Origin: Myxococcales bacterium
GTDB taxonomy: Bacteria > Myxococcota_A > Polyangia > Nannocystales > Nannocystaceae
Direction: 5' to 3'
Length of the DNA: 64,000 nucleotides
NCBI GenBank assembly: GCA_020633295.1
Contig: JACKDW010000005.1
Coordinates: 62,001 to 126,000 of the forward strand
Within the stretch, counting starts at the first letter, position 1. Every line of letters begins with the position of its first letter. Made by a program: the position numbers and the translations under genes. This document shows, in pieces, positions 1 to 11,000 of this stretch. The notes beneath the pieces are model-generated. The model was given only the letters and a program-made list of their open reading frames with translations, made no database searches and was not told the origin of the DNA.

Positions 1-2
1 AC

Positions 3-917
3 CTCGTCCGTCTGTTTCCGCCTGAGGAGGTCCGTGCCCCCGAGCCGGAGTATCGCGGGTCCCACCACCTTCCCGCGAGCGCACTGCGCAGCGTGATGGA
101 GCAGTTGTACGTGCTCCCGGTCACGGTTTCCTACGACCTCGCGCGGGTGAGCCGAGCGCTCGCCGCGGTCACACCTCCACTCGCTAATCCCTACATCCCC
201 GAGCCAGACTTCGCACGGCCGTTCTCAGCCCGCCTCTCCATCGATATCATGCGCCAACTCGCGGACTCGCCCGAACTCGTCAAGGCCACGCGTCGAGATA
301 CGGTCGCTCGACTTCAGGCCATGCAGAGCTTGTGTCGCTGGATCCTCGAGGACAACTCCCAGGCCGAGCAAGACTTCCTCCGACTGCGTAAGCCCCCTTT
401 TCGGTTTCAGCAGCAATTTCATCCCCTCGACGCCATCGACCTCGACGTGCTCTTGGCCCAGGAACTGCTACAAAGCCGCGCCGACCGCCTCGCCACCCTC
501 GTCGAGCTCGCCCGCCCAGCGCAAGAGCGCCGCGAGCGTCTTCGCTGCTTCGCCGAACTCGAGCTTCGCAACGCTCACAACAAACACGGCGGCGCGATCC
601 TCGAATTTTTCGTCCCTGCCAAGAGCCGCCAGGCCGAGCTCACCCCCGGGAGCCTGGGGCTGATCCTCACCGACGACGATCCCGACCTACGCATGGACCC
701 CACGCTATGGCGTCAATGCGAAGTCCAGCTTTTGTCGAGTCGCTCTCCGAGCCACGTGCGTGTCAAGGTTTGGAGGCGAGCCTGGACCAGCCCGACCATG
801 CAACGCCTCATGCGGGAGACGCCGAGCAACGGTTGGTTTCTCGATCAAGCACACGTCGACATCAACACCGAGCGCATGGCGGCGCTTCTGCGCTTTCTCA
901 GCAAGGCCGACCAATGA
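3..917 (+). CDS. C-terminal part of an unknown protein, co-transcribed with the DpdJ-like helicase (5' end outside window)
   Basis: The frame is open from the first bases of the window, so the gene starts upstream; a GTG at 93 is only an internal candidate. At least 304 residues are visible. Its TGA overlaps the ATG of the large helicase gene (ATGA at 914-917), so the two are almost certainly translationally coupled and act together. The visible part is helical and charged, ending in a compact segment around 'LGLILTDDDPDLRMDP' and 'WRRAWTSPTMQRLM'. I see no HKD phospholipase motif that would mark DpdK, no Walker A and no transmembrane segment. I do not recognise the family. By position it may be another restriction-side component of the Dpd island, but that is inference only. 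Confidence 0.7.
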   Translation, partial: LVRLFPPEEVRAPEPEYRGSHHLPASALRSVMEQLYVLPVTVSYDLARVSRALAAVTPPLANPYIPEPDFARPFSARLSIDIMRQLADSPELVKATRRDTVARLQAMQSLCRWILEDNSQAEQDFLRLRKPPFRFQQQFHPLDAIDLDVLLAQELLQSRADRLATLVELARPAQERRERLRCFAELELRNAHNKHGGAILEFFVPAKSRQAELTPGSLGLILTDDDPDLRMDPTLWRQCEVQLLSSRSPSHVRVKVWRRAWTSPTMQRLMRETPSNGWFLDQAHVDINTERMAALLRFLSKADQ

Positions 918-3900
918 GCGTTCGTGACGAGCTCCGCCGCTTCCTTCGCCACCCTCGAGTGTTCGCGTCCGAGGTCTCGACAGACTCGCGCTGCGACTGG
1001 CTCGCTGGACTTGCCTTCGCTCGTGCCGCGATCGCCGCGAGTCCGTCCGAGCACGTGCTACGTGAGGCCCAAGAGCGTGGCTGGCAGGGCATCGCAGACC
1101 ATCGCGTGGCGTTGATTCTCGGTCCTCCGGGCACGGGCAAGACTTTCGCGTTGTCATGGATGGCCCTCGGCTATCTCGAGGGTCGCCGCCAAGCCGGGCG
1201 ACCTTGTCGGATCTTCTTGACCGGGTTCACGCGTAATTCTATCAGCAATCTCCTCGAGCACGTGCGCCGACGTGCCGTTCATGCCGAGGGCCCGGTCCGC
1301 ATGCTGTGGTTGGGCCGCGAGCCCGACCAGTCGCTCCCCGAAGGCGTGGATGTGATTAAACCCGAGGCGCTCGGCGACGCACTCGACTCCAAGTACCTCG
1401 TCGTAGGTGCTACGGGCTGGGGCCTGTTTCGCGCCATCCAGCGCGGCAAGCTTGCTATGGCTCAGGGCCCGACGGCACCGATGTTCGATCTCATCTGCAT
1501 CGACGAAGCCTCCCAGATGGTCGTCAGCCAGGGCCTCCTCAGCAGCGCCGGGCTCGCGCCACAGGGACGCGTTCTCGTCGCCGGTGACGACAACCAGCTC
1601 GCGCCCGTCCGCGAGACCCACGAGCGCGAGATCGATGGCCTGCGTCTCGGGTCGAGCTTGTACGGGTTCCTCAAGCACGCCGACATCCCCGAGTTCCCCC
1701 TGACGGAGACCTTCCGACTCAACCAACTACTGTCCGAGTACCCCGCGCAGGTGTTCTACGAGGGTCGCTATGAGTCCGTGGTTGACGTCAGGTGCAAACG
1801 CCTCGACCTGCGGGACAACTGGGAGCAGGACCTCGAAGACTGGCAGCGCCACGCCCTCGATCCAGAGAACCCCGTCTGTGTCCTGCTCTACAACGGGCCA
1901 CTGTGTGGAACCTCGAACGACTTCGAGGCCCGCCTCACCGCAACGCTCGTCCAGCTGCTCCATGAGCGAATGAAGCCCCACGACGACGAGTCCGAGCTCT
2001 CCGCACAAACATTCTGGACCGAGCGACTCGCGGTTGTGTCCCCGCACCGTGCCCAGAATGCCAACCTACGGACGCTGATCCGCGATCGCGGGCTTGGCGA
2101 AGACTGCGTTGTCGAGACCGTCGATCGAATCCAGGGCCGCGAGCGAGACGCCATCATTGCGTCGTACACGGTCTCCGATCCCGAATTCGCCAAGATGGAG
2201 GCGAGTTTCATCTTCAGCGCCGAGCGCTTCAACGTCACGATCACCCGTGCACGCACGAAACTTATCTTGCTGATCTCGCGCCAACTCCTGAGCGTGGTCC
2301 CTGACGACGATGAACTGTTCGAGCAAGCCCAGATCTTGCGTGATTATGTCTACGAGACCCGCGAGATCGCCAGTTGGCCAGTTCTCGGCCCAGATGGCGC
2401 GCCGATCGAGTTGACCGTTCGCGTGCGCCGATTCGACGACGCGGGCGCCCCCGAAGTCTACACCGAGACGCTCGTTCGTACGCCACTGTCCAACGAGACC
2501 GAGTTGTCTCCCGCGCTCACCGAATTGCTGAGCACCGTGCGAGAACGGGCGCAGACCAGCAAGTACCAGTCCGTAGCAAGTTTCGAGCTGAGCAAGCAGC
2601 TATCGCGCACGAAGCGGGAGGTCCTCGAGGGTCTCCTCGAGCTGTTCAACCTCGGCTTCGTGGTGCTCCGAATTCGCGAGAGCAACCACGGAACATTTTG
2701 GACGGCCTCCCCCCGCGACCCCGCCAGGCCTCCAATCGGTTGTGATCTCGAGTCTGTCCAAGCCCACATTGAGGACTATATCGCCGTGCTGCGCCGGGGT
2801 TCACGCGCGCCCTACTACGAGACTGTTCGAGACCAATTTTGCTGGATCAATCTCGAAGGAGACGACCACCTCGAGCCGCTCGTCGAAGCGCTTGTCGCCG
2901 AAGGCACGCTTGAGTGGGGCCAGACCGACACCGGCCGACGGACGCTGGACTCGAGCTCGTCGCATACCAGTGCGCGTGAGCCCGCCCCTCGCCCTCCCCT
3001 GCCTCAGGTCCCCTCGGAGTCGGACTTCGGGATCCTCAACGCGCTCGAGGACATCGAGCAACGCCGGGTCAACTTTGGCGTCTTCGAGTCCTGGACTCGA
3101 CCGACGACGCTCGCCGGAACAACGCAACTGTCGCTGACGCAGTTGCAGCCGGCGCTCCGCCGCTTGCGTCAAGATGGCTGGCTGATGACTCTCGACGATG
3201 GCCGCTTGCGTAGCCGGGCCGCTGAGCTCGCGCGAGAGTTGCGCTACGTCAAGCAACGCTTTCGCGAGGACGACGCCGGGAACCGACCCTTCTTGGTCCG
3301 CTCGGCAAAAGTCCGCTTCCTCGACCGCGACAAACCAACCCGCAACCAGTCGCTCCGCCAGACCCTTGACACACTCGAATCCACCCTTCATGCCACCCCG
3401 AACGCAGCCAACGTCCTGCGGGCCACGGCTCGAATGCTGTGTGCGCAGTGGTCGGTCGACGATCCGCTTCTCGCGGGCTTCCAGGCGCGGGGTCTGCTCG
3501 AGCTGCTCCCCGCCTGGTTTGGTCACGGAGACACTCGCGCGTTCGTACTCACCGCCGACACCGGCTCGGGCAAAACCGAAGCCGCCGGCCTACCGCTGAT
3601 CATCGCGTCGGCGATCGACAAGCTCGCGGGAGTGACGGGGACCCACGCCGTGCTCGTTTACCCGCGGATTCGCCTCGCCAACAACCAGGCCCAGAGGCTC
3701 GCTGGCTACCTTGCGGCCCTCGCCCAGCAAGACGGAATGCCGACACTGACGCTCGGCGTGCAAAACAGCGAGGTTCCCAGCAACTTCGGTGACAACGCCA
3801 AACACACCTGGGAACGCGTCGGCTCGAGCTACACGTTTCCTTTGTTTCCCTGTCCCCGCGACGCCTGCGGCGGGAGCCTGCTGCTCACGCCAACCCCAGA

Positions 3901-6900
3901 ACCCGACCAGCCCGACCGCTTGTGGTGTCGCAACTGCGCCTGGTCCTACACCGGCTGGATTGGCAGCAAGCGCGGGTTGGGCAAGGCCGACACGAACCTG
4001 TTCATCATGACCACAGAATCCTTGCACAGCTGGCTCCACAGCCACTGGCGAGGACGCCTGTTCGGTGATGCCAAGAATGTCCCGCCGCCCCGCGCCTTAC
4101 TCGCCGACGAGATCCACCTATACTCCCACATCCATGGCGCCCAGGTTGGCTATGCCTTGCGTCGGCTGCTCGCGCGCCTGCGCATCAACAGTCGCAACCG
4201 ACGCGACCGCCCGCTAGCTATCGGCATGAGCGCTACGCTCGGCGAGGCGAGCCGCGTCTGGAGCGAGCTGTGTGGCTATGGGGCAATCACCGAAATTTCC
4301 CCGACCGCCGACGAGCGGGAACCCAACCCGCGCTCGCGGGAGTACTTTTACTTCGTACAGCCCGAGGTCGAGTCGCGTGGCAAGGACGTCGCAGGTGCTT
4401 CGACCACAATCCAATCACTGATGTGTCTCGCCCACGGCATGCGGCGCCGTGGCGGCAAGCGTGGCGGATACCGCGGTCTCGTGTTTCTCGACTCGATCGA
4501 CAAGGTCAAGCGCCTCCACGGCGACTACCTCGACGCAGAGCGCAACCAGCGTCTTGCCCGACTGAGGACGCAAGCCTATGGAACGGTAGTCCCCGAGTCC
4601 ACACCACGTCGTGAGTGTTGCCGCCACCCGCTTACATGCAGCCGCTTCGTCGATGGCGAGTGTTGGTTCTTCGCCGCCTGCGATCCCCACCAAGAAACGG
4701 CGAGTGGCGCATACGAGGTCGGTCAGTCGCTGTCCGTGTCCCCGAGTCCGATCTTCTCTGGAACTCGAGGCCGCGTCGACGACATCATCCGCAACAGTGA
4801 CATTGTCTATTCCACCTCGTCGCTCGAGGTTGGCTTCGACGATCCGGACATGAGCCTGGTCTACCAGCACTACGCCCCCCTCAACGCCGCCAGCTTTGTC
4901 CAGCGGAAAGGTCGAGGGGGCCGCGGCGCGGACGATCGCCCCGTGACCGGCGTAACCCTGTCGGCCTATAGCCCTCGCGATGCATGGTCCTTCCACCGCC
5001 CAGAACGCATGCTCGAGGCGGTGAACTTCTCCGTGCCGTTGAACATGGGCAACTTCTTCGTTCGCCGTGGTCAGCTCATCGCCACGCTGCTGGATGCTGC
5101 CGCTCGCGCGCACTACTACCGCAGCGATCCCTCGCCCGAGTTTCCCGCTCATGTATTCGAGAGCGCGATGACAATGATCCTCGACATCTTCGGCGAGCGA
5201 GTGCTCGCCGACATGGATATCGCCAACCTCGAGGCGCTGTGGGCACGGATCAGGCCCGCGATTAGCGAACCGGCGCGCCGCGGCCTCGCCGACTGGGTTG
5301 GACAGATTCCAGAAGTACCGACCCGCCTGTTCGAGACCATCAACTTGCCCGCGGTCGAGGTTTGCTTCGACGACGACGACAGGCGCGAGTGCAACAAGGA
5401 CGAAGACATCTCCCTAGCGCTCTCGACCTGCGCTCCGGGCACGGCCACCCGTCGTTACGGGCTGCGGATCGCACACTGGGTCCGGCCCCTCGCTGGCCTC
5501 GCCCCTTGGGCAGCGGTTGACCACGGGCGTGATCACGACAGCTTCGAACCCGTCGTCGGTGGCTTGGAGGCCCTCCGCGGCGAACTCCCCCGCTACTTGC
5601 ACACCGAGATTGGAGACCACGTCATGCCGAGGGTCATCCGTCCTCGGCAACTGCGACTCGAGACGCTCGGGCGCTTCCACGGAGCGCTCTGGACCCCCTA
5701 CGTTGGTTACGATCGGGACCACAACGAACTCGTCAACGCCAATACAGGCGCAGGTACGCTCGCAGGCATCAACCCTAAAAGTCAGGGCAATCTCAACGGT
5801 TTCATCGTCTGCGACGCTCGCCGCGAGCGCGGCCATCCCCACGCCGTCCCCGCGCTCGAGCCACTGACAACGGGGCTCTACGCCTATCGAGGCACGGGTG
5901 CCAAACAACACGGTACGGGGCTCAGGCTGTCGCGGATCTACTGGGGCGCGGAGGCGCGCATCATCATCGACGTCAACGAGTACAAGCGCGACGAGTTCGT
6001 TCGCACGCAGACCTTCGTCAACGATCAAGAATATGCGGAGTACAGCCGTCGTGGGGGCCACAAGCCAGCGGTGCAACTCTACGGCTACCAAGTCGACACG
6101 GAGGGGATCCGGCTTCGCCTCGACAGCAACTGTCTCAACGAATTCGTCAAGCACGATTTTCGAAACATCGAAAACACCCCCGAGGAACATTGGCTGCGAA
6201 GTCAGTACTTTCGCTTTCTTGTGCTCAGCGGAGCCCCTCGGGCCGGAATAAACCGCTTCCAAGCCCGCGAACTCGCTGACATACTAGCGACCGCGCGCGC
6301 GTTCGAGAACACCAACGAGCACCTCAAGCGGGTGCTACGGCGCTGGGATAGCGATCGTTTTCAACAACTCCTGCACGATACCTACGATGGGTATCTCTCC
6401 CTGCATCCGCTGCTAACCCCACAACGTATAGAACGGATTGCGGACGAAATCGCCAAACCTCACCTCGTCGACATTCAGCAATTCCTAAGTGACGCGATCA
6501 ACCGCAGTCGCGATGACGCTGACTTTGCCCAATACGTGCGCTCCCTCGCAGTTCACGGTTTGGCGATCCGTATGCAACAATTGTTCGTGATCCATGGTCA
6601 AGGCGACGCTCGCAAGATTCTCTTCCATACAAAACTGCCCGTCCAATTCGGCGCAGACGCAGACGATGTCATTGTCGTTTGTGAAGACGGCGAGCACGGA
6701 GACGGCACGACCCGCACATTCCTCGAGACTCTCGATCGAGCGTTCACCGAGTTACGCTCGGGGATGCTGTCCGAGTGTCCCAATGCCCGCGAGGATGAGG
6801 TTCTCGATCACATCCTCGGTGACCGCGCGTTCTCGCAGACATGGTCGAGCGTGGATCCGACCTCGGAGGCGCGCGTCCGCGATCTCGCGGATGCCTTGGG

Positions 6901-7357
6901 CCTCGATCCGAATAACGACGCCACGATCACACAATCGGCGCTCCGAGTACTGTGCGACAGCGAAGAAATAGGTGACAAGCGATTCAGCTACCTCGACTTG
7001 CAGCGTGAGGTCCGAGCGGTGAGCGAGGGCCTGAGCGGCGAAATGAACCGACCGCCCACGGCCTGGGAACTGATCGGACGAGTCGTTGCGCTCGCCCGCG
7101 CCCGCGACGCGGGCGTCACGCAGTGGACGCAACTGCGCGACTGCTATCTCGGGCTCGAGAACGTAACCCGGGAGGGCTCACTCGAGGCAGACGCCCGGCT
7201 CGGCGATCAAGCCTACCGGCTTAGCGCACGACTGTGCGTCGACGGCTGCCAAGCCTGCATTCACACCGGCTCAGCACTGTTCGCCCCACAGATGCTGGAC
7301 GCTACCGTCAGTCGAAAGCTGCTCGTCCGATTGTCCGCGTTCCTCGGTTGGCGCTGA
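914..7357 (+). CDS. dpdJ: DpdJ-like giant double helicase (SF1 Upf1-like module plus SF2 module with Cys-rich C terminus)
   Basis: This 2147-residue protein carries two helicase engines. Residues about 70-560 are Upf1-like SF1: Walker A GPPGTGKT (about 70), Walker B ICIDEASQM (about 195), GDDNQLAPV, VDRIQGRE and a VTITRARTK motif VI. After linker regions comes an SF2 helicase: TGSGKTEA (about 880), a CPRDACGG...CRNC cluster, DEIH box (about 1064), SATLG, a second Cys cluster near 1235, then LEVGFDDPD and QRKGRGGRG (about 1330). The C terminus has CVDGCQAC, as in DUF1998-type helicases. The SF2/Cys half fits DpdJ of the Dpd system; the SF1 half looks like an added module. The ATG at 914 overlaps the upstream stop by 4 nt and was chosen over a longer frame for that reason. 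The gene ends 4 nt from the convergent dpdI. The DpdJ name rests on neighbours and motifs and was not checked by profile search. Confidence 0.75.
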   Translation: MSVRDELRRFLRHPRVFASEVSTDSRCDWLAGLAFARAAIAASPSEHVLREAQERGWQGIADHRVALILGPPGTGKTFALSWMALGYLEGRRQAGRPCRIFLTGFTRNSISNLLEHVRRRAVHAEGPVRMLWLGREPDQSLPEGVDVIKPEALGDALDSKYLVVGATGWGLFRAIQRGKLAMAQGPTAPMFDLICIDEASQMVVSQGLLSSAGLAPQGRVLVAGDDNQLAPVRETHEREIDGLRLGSSLYGFLKHADIPEFPLTETFRLNQLLSEYPAQVFYEGRYESVVDVRCKRLDLRDNWEQDLEDWQRHALDPENPVCVLLYNGPLCGTSNDFEARLTATLVQLLHERMKPHDDESELSAQTFWTERLAVVSPHRAQNANLRTLIRDRGLGEDCVVETVDRIQGRERDAIIASYTVSDPEFAKMEASFIFSAERFNVTITRARTKLILLISRQLLSVVPDDDELFEQAQILRDYVYETREIASWPVLGPDGAPIELTVRVRRFDDAGAPEVYTETLVRTPLSNETELSPALTELLSTVRERAQTSKYQSVASFELSKQLSRTKREVLEGLLELFNLGFVVLRIRESNHGTFWTASPRDPARPPIGCDLESVQAHIEDYIAVLRRGSRAPYYETVRDQFCWINLEGDDHLEPLVEALVAEGTLEWGQTDTGRRTLDSSSSHTSAREPAPRPPLPQVPSESDFGILNALEDIEQRRVNFGVFESWTRPTTLAGTTQLSLTQLQPALRRLRQDGWLMTLDDGRLRSRAAELARELRYVKQRFREDDAGNRPFLVRSAKVRFLDRDKPTRNQSLRQTLDTLESTLHATPNAANVLRATARMLCAQWSVDDPLLAGFQARGLLELLPAWFGHGDTRAFVLTADTGSGKTEAAGLPLIIASAIDKLAGVTGTHAVLVYPRIRLANNQAQRLAGYLAALAQQDGMPTLTLGVQNSEVPSNFGDNAKHTWERVGSSYTFPLFPCPRDACGGSLLLTPTPEPDQPDRLWCRNCAWSYTGWIGSKRGLGKADTNLFIMTTESLHSWLHSHWRGRLFGDAKNVPPPRALLADEIHLYSHIHGAQVGYALRRLLARLRINSRNRRDRPLAIGMSATLGEASRVWSELCGYGAITEISPTADEREPNPRSREYFYFVQPEVESRGKDVAGASTTIQSLMCLAHGMRRRGGKRGGYRGLVFLDSIDKVKRLHGDYLDAERNQRLARLRTQAYGTVVPESTPRRECCRHPLTCSRFVDGECWFFAACDPHQETASGAYEVGQSLSVSPSPIFSGTRGRVDDIIRNSDIVYSTSSLEVGFDDPDMSLVYQHYAPLNAASFVQRKGRGGRGADDRPVTGVTLSAYSPRDAWSFHRPERMLEAVNFSVPLNMGNFFVRRGQLIATLLDAAARAHYYRSDPSPEFPAHVFESAMTMILDIFGERVLADMDIANLEALWARIRPAISEPARRGLADWVGQIPEVPTRLFETINLPAVEVCFDDDDRRECNKDEDISLALSTCAPGTATRRYGLRIAHWVRPLAGLAPWAAVDHGRDHDSFEPVVGGLEALRGELPRYLHTEIGDHVMPRVIRPRQLRLETLGRFHGALWTPYVGYDRDHNELVNANTGAGTLAGINPKSQGNLNGFIVCDARRERGHPHAVPALEPLTTGLYAYRGTGAKQHGTGLRLSRIYWGAEARIIIDVNEYKRDEFVRTQTFVNDQEYAEYSRRGGHKPAVQLYGYQVDTEGIRLRLDSNCLNEFVKHDFRNIENTPEEHWLRSQYFRFLVLSGAPRAGINRFQARELADILATARAFENTNEHLKRVLRRWDSDRFQQLLHDTYDGYLSLHPLLTPQRIERIADEIAKPHLVDIQQFLSDAINRSRDDADFAQYVRSLAVHGLAIRMQQLFVIHGQGDARKILFHTKLPVQFGADADDVIVVCEDGEHGDGTTRTFLETLDRAFTELRSGMLSECPNAREDEVLDHILGDRAFSQTWSSVDPTSEARVRDLADALGLDPNNDATITQSALRVLCDSEEIGDKRFSYLDLQREVRAVSEGLSGEMNRPPTAWELIGRVVALARARDAGVTQWTQLRDCYLGLENVTREGSLEADARLGDQAYRLSARLCVDGCQACIHTGSALFAPQMLDATVSRKLLVRLSAFLGWR

Positions 7358-7361
7358 TCCA

Positions 7362-8084
7362 TCATCGGCCCCGACTGATACTTACACGGACTGCGAACGC
7401 TCCGGCCGCGTCTTTCTTGTGCAGCCAGTCCAACGTCGGTAGATCGAGGTCGAGCAAGGTCGCCACGCCGTTGGCGACCTTGAGCAAGAACTCGTCGATG
7501 CGGGAGTCGGGCTTCGAGAGCTCACCGAGGGCCTCATCGCGTTGTTCGATACAGGTGGTGAGGGTGGTCAAGGCCTCGACGCTCGCAGGAAACTGCTCGC
7601 CCAGATTCAGCCCCAAACGCGCGATGTTGCGCATGCGCGCGCCAAGTTCGACCTCGGCATTCATGGCCTCGAGCGCCTTGCCAAGTTGGGCTAGCGTCGT
7701 GAATTCGGCCTCGACCCGGCGCTCCCATCCACGCTGCAGCGGGGTGCTCACGTCGTCGACGAGTTCTCGAACTCGACGAAGTTGGCGCCGCGAGTTTTCG
7801 AGAGTCTCGGTCGTAACCTCGCCGGTCAGAGCCCGACCGTACGAGCTGAGTTCGCCGAGTTTGCGACGCAGATCGGCCTTGCTGTGCTCGTCGATATGGC
7901 TGGCGACCGCGCCCGCGATGCGGACCAGGTCCTCGAGTTGCTGGATGGCAACGCCGTGGGTCTCGAGCGCGACCGATGCAGTGCTCAGAGCCGTCCCGTA
8001 TTCGCGCCGTCGCACCGCGGCCGCGAGTTGGCCGTCTTGTATGACCCCCTGCAGCCGTCGCAATGGAGACTTCGCTTGGCTCAT
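7362..8084 (-). CDS. dpdI: DpdI-like helical protein
   Basis: This 240-residue, strongly helical protein has heptad-like stretches and no membrane segment, signal or enzyme motif. It is the last gene of the minus-strand dpdE-F-G-H-I operon: its ATG overlaps the dpdH stop by 4 nt (8081-8084). The start was chosen for that overlap; an upstream extension is possible but would run deep into dpdH. Position and size fit DpdI, a protein of unknown activity required with other late Dpd proteins for restriction of unmodified DNA in Salmonella. The sequence alone gives no function, and an adaptor role for the DpdH ATPase would be a guess. Confidence 0.65.
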   Translation of the reverse strand: MSQAKSPLRRLQGVIQDGQLAAAVRRREYGTALSTASVALETHGVAIQQLEDLVRIAGAVASHIDEHSKADLRRKLGELSSYGRALTGEVTTETLENSRRQLRRVRELVDDVSTPLQRGWERRVEAEFTTLAQLGKALEAMNAEVELGARMRNIARLGLNLGEQFPASVEALTTLTTCIEQRDEALGELSKPDSRIDEFLLKVANGVATLLDLDLPTLDWLHKKDAAGAFAVRVSISRGR

Positions 8085-11000
8085 CCTTCGCTCCCTTGCG
8101 TACCCAGCGCTCGAGTCAACTGGTCTACGGCCAACCCGATCCGCTTTCCCGCAGCCGCGAGCGCTGCGCCTGCGTCTCTGGCCTCGCCCGGTGACTCTTC
8201 GAGTAACGTGTCGACGTAGGTCCACAGCTGCTCGAGGACCAGCTTGACCTTGCCAACTTGCTCCGCCATCAGTGCCAAGTCGTCGAAGGGGACTTCGAGG
8301 ATCCAGTCGATCCGACTGATGGAACTCGCGCGTTCGAGCTCTTCGCGCCGCTCGATATCAGTCTCAGCAAGGAAGTCGTCGAGGCGTCGTAAGCGGCTGG
8401 CCTCGTCGTTCGTGAACAGTTCCCTGGCTCTGAGCGTATGGCGAATTCGAAACCACTCATCGATTCGATGCGCGGACACTCGCCGATCTCGTATGCGAAG
8501 CTGCTCGATGGTCTGATCGACGTCGGAAAGGTACTGGGGGAGGCTGGTGCGATCGCAGGCTGTCTCGATCAACTCAACCTGGGTCTTTACGCGACCGAAC
8601 TCATGGCGCGCGAGTTTCGGCATAACGTTGTAGACAGTACGGCCTACGTCTGCGATCGCGCTCCACTCGCCGAGTTGCTGCGGCAAGTCGGGCTTGATCG
8701 GAGGCTGGTCCGGATCGAGACGTTCGGCAAAGGCCACAAGCGCGCTGGCGATACTCCCCGCGTCGACGATTCCCTTGTCTCCGTTTTCGGGCTTCAACGT
8801 TAGCTGAACCCACGATCGCACGAACTGGCGAAATCTACCGAGATAGCTACCAACACGGCGCACGACCTCTTGCCAACCCGAGGTGTGCTCCGCGGCGCTG
8901 AGCGGCGTCCCCTCGTCGTCAGTCAAGAGTTTCTCCCAGCGTACCGCCAGCGGGGTTGACTTGGGAATCCGACCTTGCAACCAGGCTCGGGCGAGCAAAG
9001 CCTGGGCCGCGGTACCTGCCGGATTCCAGATCTCGCCCTTGGGAGTATTCAAGCTCTTGGCCCCGACATGCCCAAGCACCAACTTGTGGAACCTGCGCAA
9101 GAATCGAGCCACACGCCGGCGGTGAAACTCGACCTCGTCTCCCGTTTGGGTCCGCAAGGCCAACCATCCATCGAGGCCTTCCCGAACCCACTCGCAGCGG
9201 GGCACGACGAAGTGTCGGACGCTCGCTCGACGCGTCCCCTCGAGCATGACCGTAGAGTCTGTGAACAGTTTGCCCTGAAGCCAGTGGGGCACGCCAAGGC
9301 TGCGCCAGGGCAAGGTATCGAGGATCTCCACGAGCAGCTGAGACCACTTTTTTTCGTCGCGAACCTTTCCCCCTGCGAACCAGCCCTTGAGTTCCAGGCG
9401 GAGCTTGTCCATCTGCGGGCGACTGACCTTCGCCGCCGGTTTTGTCGACGTCTTCGCGCGGGATATTGCCTCCGATGAAGACCTGGAACTCGACACCCTG
9501 CGACTGGGCGGTCTGGCTTCCGTGTCGACAAACGGTCCCGGCTCGGACACTTCGGACGCGTGCTCAGGATTCGGAGCTTTCGCCTCCCGATTGCTCGACG
9601 TGCGTTCAGCGATCTCCCGCTCGTCGCCTGGCCAGGGCAGATCGAACGCTTCGTATGCTTCCCTCGGAAGGTCCGCATATTTCAGCCGCCCCTCGGAATC
9701 TAGCGCCGTCTCCGCGGCAGGATTCACCGAGGACCACCAGAGGATGAACCGCCGCATGCGCTCTTGGTCGGCTGGCTCAGAGAGCAGCATCTTGGGAATC
9801 CGCTCGATGGGCCCGAGTAGATGGCGCTCCTCCTCGGCGAGGTTGGCCCCCTCGAGGTTGACTGGGGGATATTCGCCCACCTCGAGACGTTCGGGATGGA
9901 GTAATAGCGGAGACAGCACGTTTTGAACCAGACCCCGGGGGGTCCTCAGGCTCATCGTTCCGTTCGGATCCTTGAGCGTCTCATAGATGCGGTCGATCGC
10001 TCGTGGCGAGAGCGGGAAAAAGCCGACGCCGTTTTCGTCGTGACCAAAGCCGCGGTGGCAAGGCCCACGGTGCGGACACGTTACGCACGCGTTAGTCAAT
10101 TCATCGTGGCCGCTCTGCTCCCACTCCTCGATGGCCACGACACCCGCGCGAACGGCTCGCAGGTACTGACTCACGAATCGCTGGCGCCCCCTCGGCTCGG
10201 ACAGCGAGAGGCTGATTCGACCCTGATCCGAAGTTGCATCGCCGAGGTACACGTGCAACGAGACCCGCTCCCGCAGGTTTCCATAGCCGCGCATCGACTG
10301 GTTGTAGAAGTCTGTCGTGATCCCGACGACGCTGAGCAGATCGCACAGTTCGCCGTCGTCACCCTCGGTCTCGCTCTTGGCGATGAGCACATCGAGCAGT
10401 TGCTTATCGACGCCCTGGAAACTGGTGATGTCCTCGAGCAGCAAGACGAGACGCCGGCCGTCTCGCGCGAGTTGTCGACGCAACTCACGGAACGCCCGCA
10501 CCAGACCATCACGGCCGATCCCGACGAGGTCCTGCACGACCGCGCCGAAGCGAACGTTCAGTGCCTCCTGCAGACGAACGAGCATGGGCGCCGCCTCGTT
10601 GACAGCCACCTCGTCGACGGAGCCGCCCGCGGCCTTTTCGAGGAGCGCGCCGAGCTTCACGGCCTCACGCTCGAATTTTCGTCGCGCGCGCAGTGCCTTG
10701 GCGCCGACGGTGCGGTCGCGCACCCCGCGGAGGAGGACCGCAAGTTCGTTGACGTCCTGGAGGCTGAACGACTCGACGCGTGAGTTTCGGTCCGCGCCCC
10801 CCGACAGCGTCTCGAGAATACGGCGTGGCGCGGACCAGCGCTCGAGGACCTGGTGGTGACCGATGAGCCGGCCGAGCTGATTCGTCTCGGCCCACTCGGC
10901 GTGTCGAGGAGCTTCGCCTACGAAGTAGTCGGATCCGAGGCTGTTGGCCAGCTTGCTGTGGAAGTCTCGCGCCCGACCTTGCAGCGTGGTGTCCTGCGCC

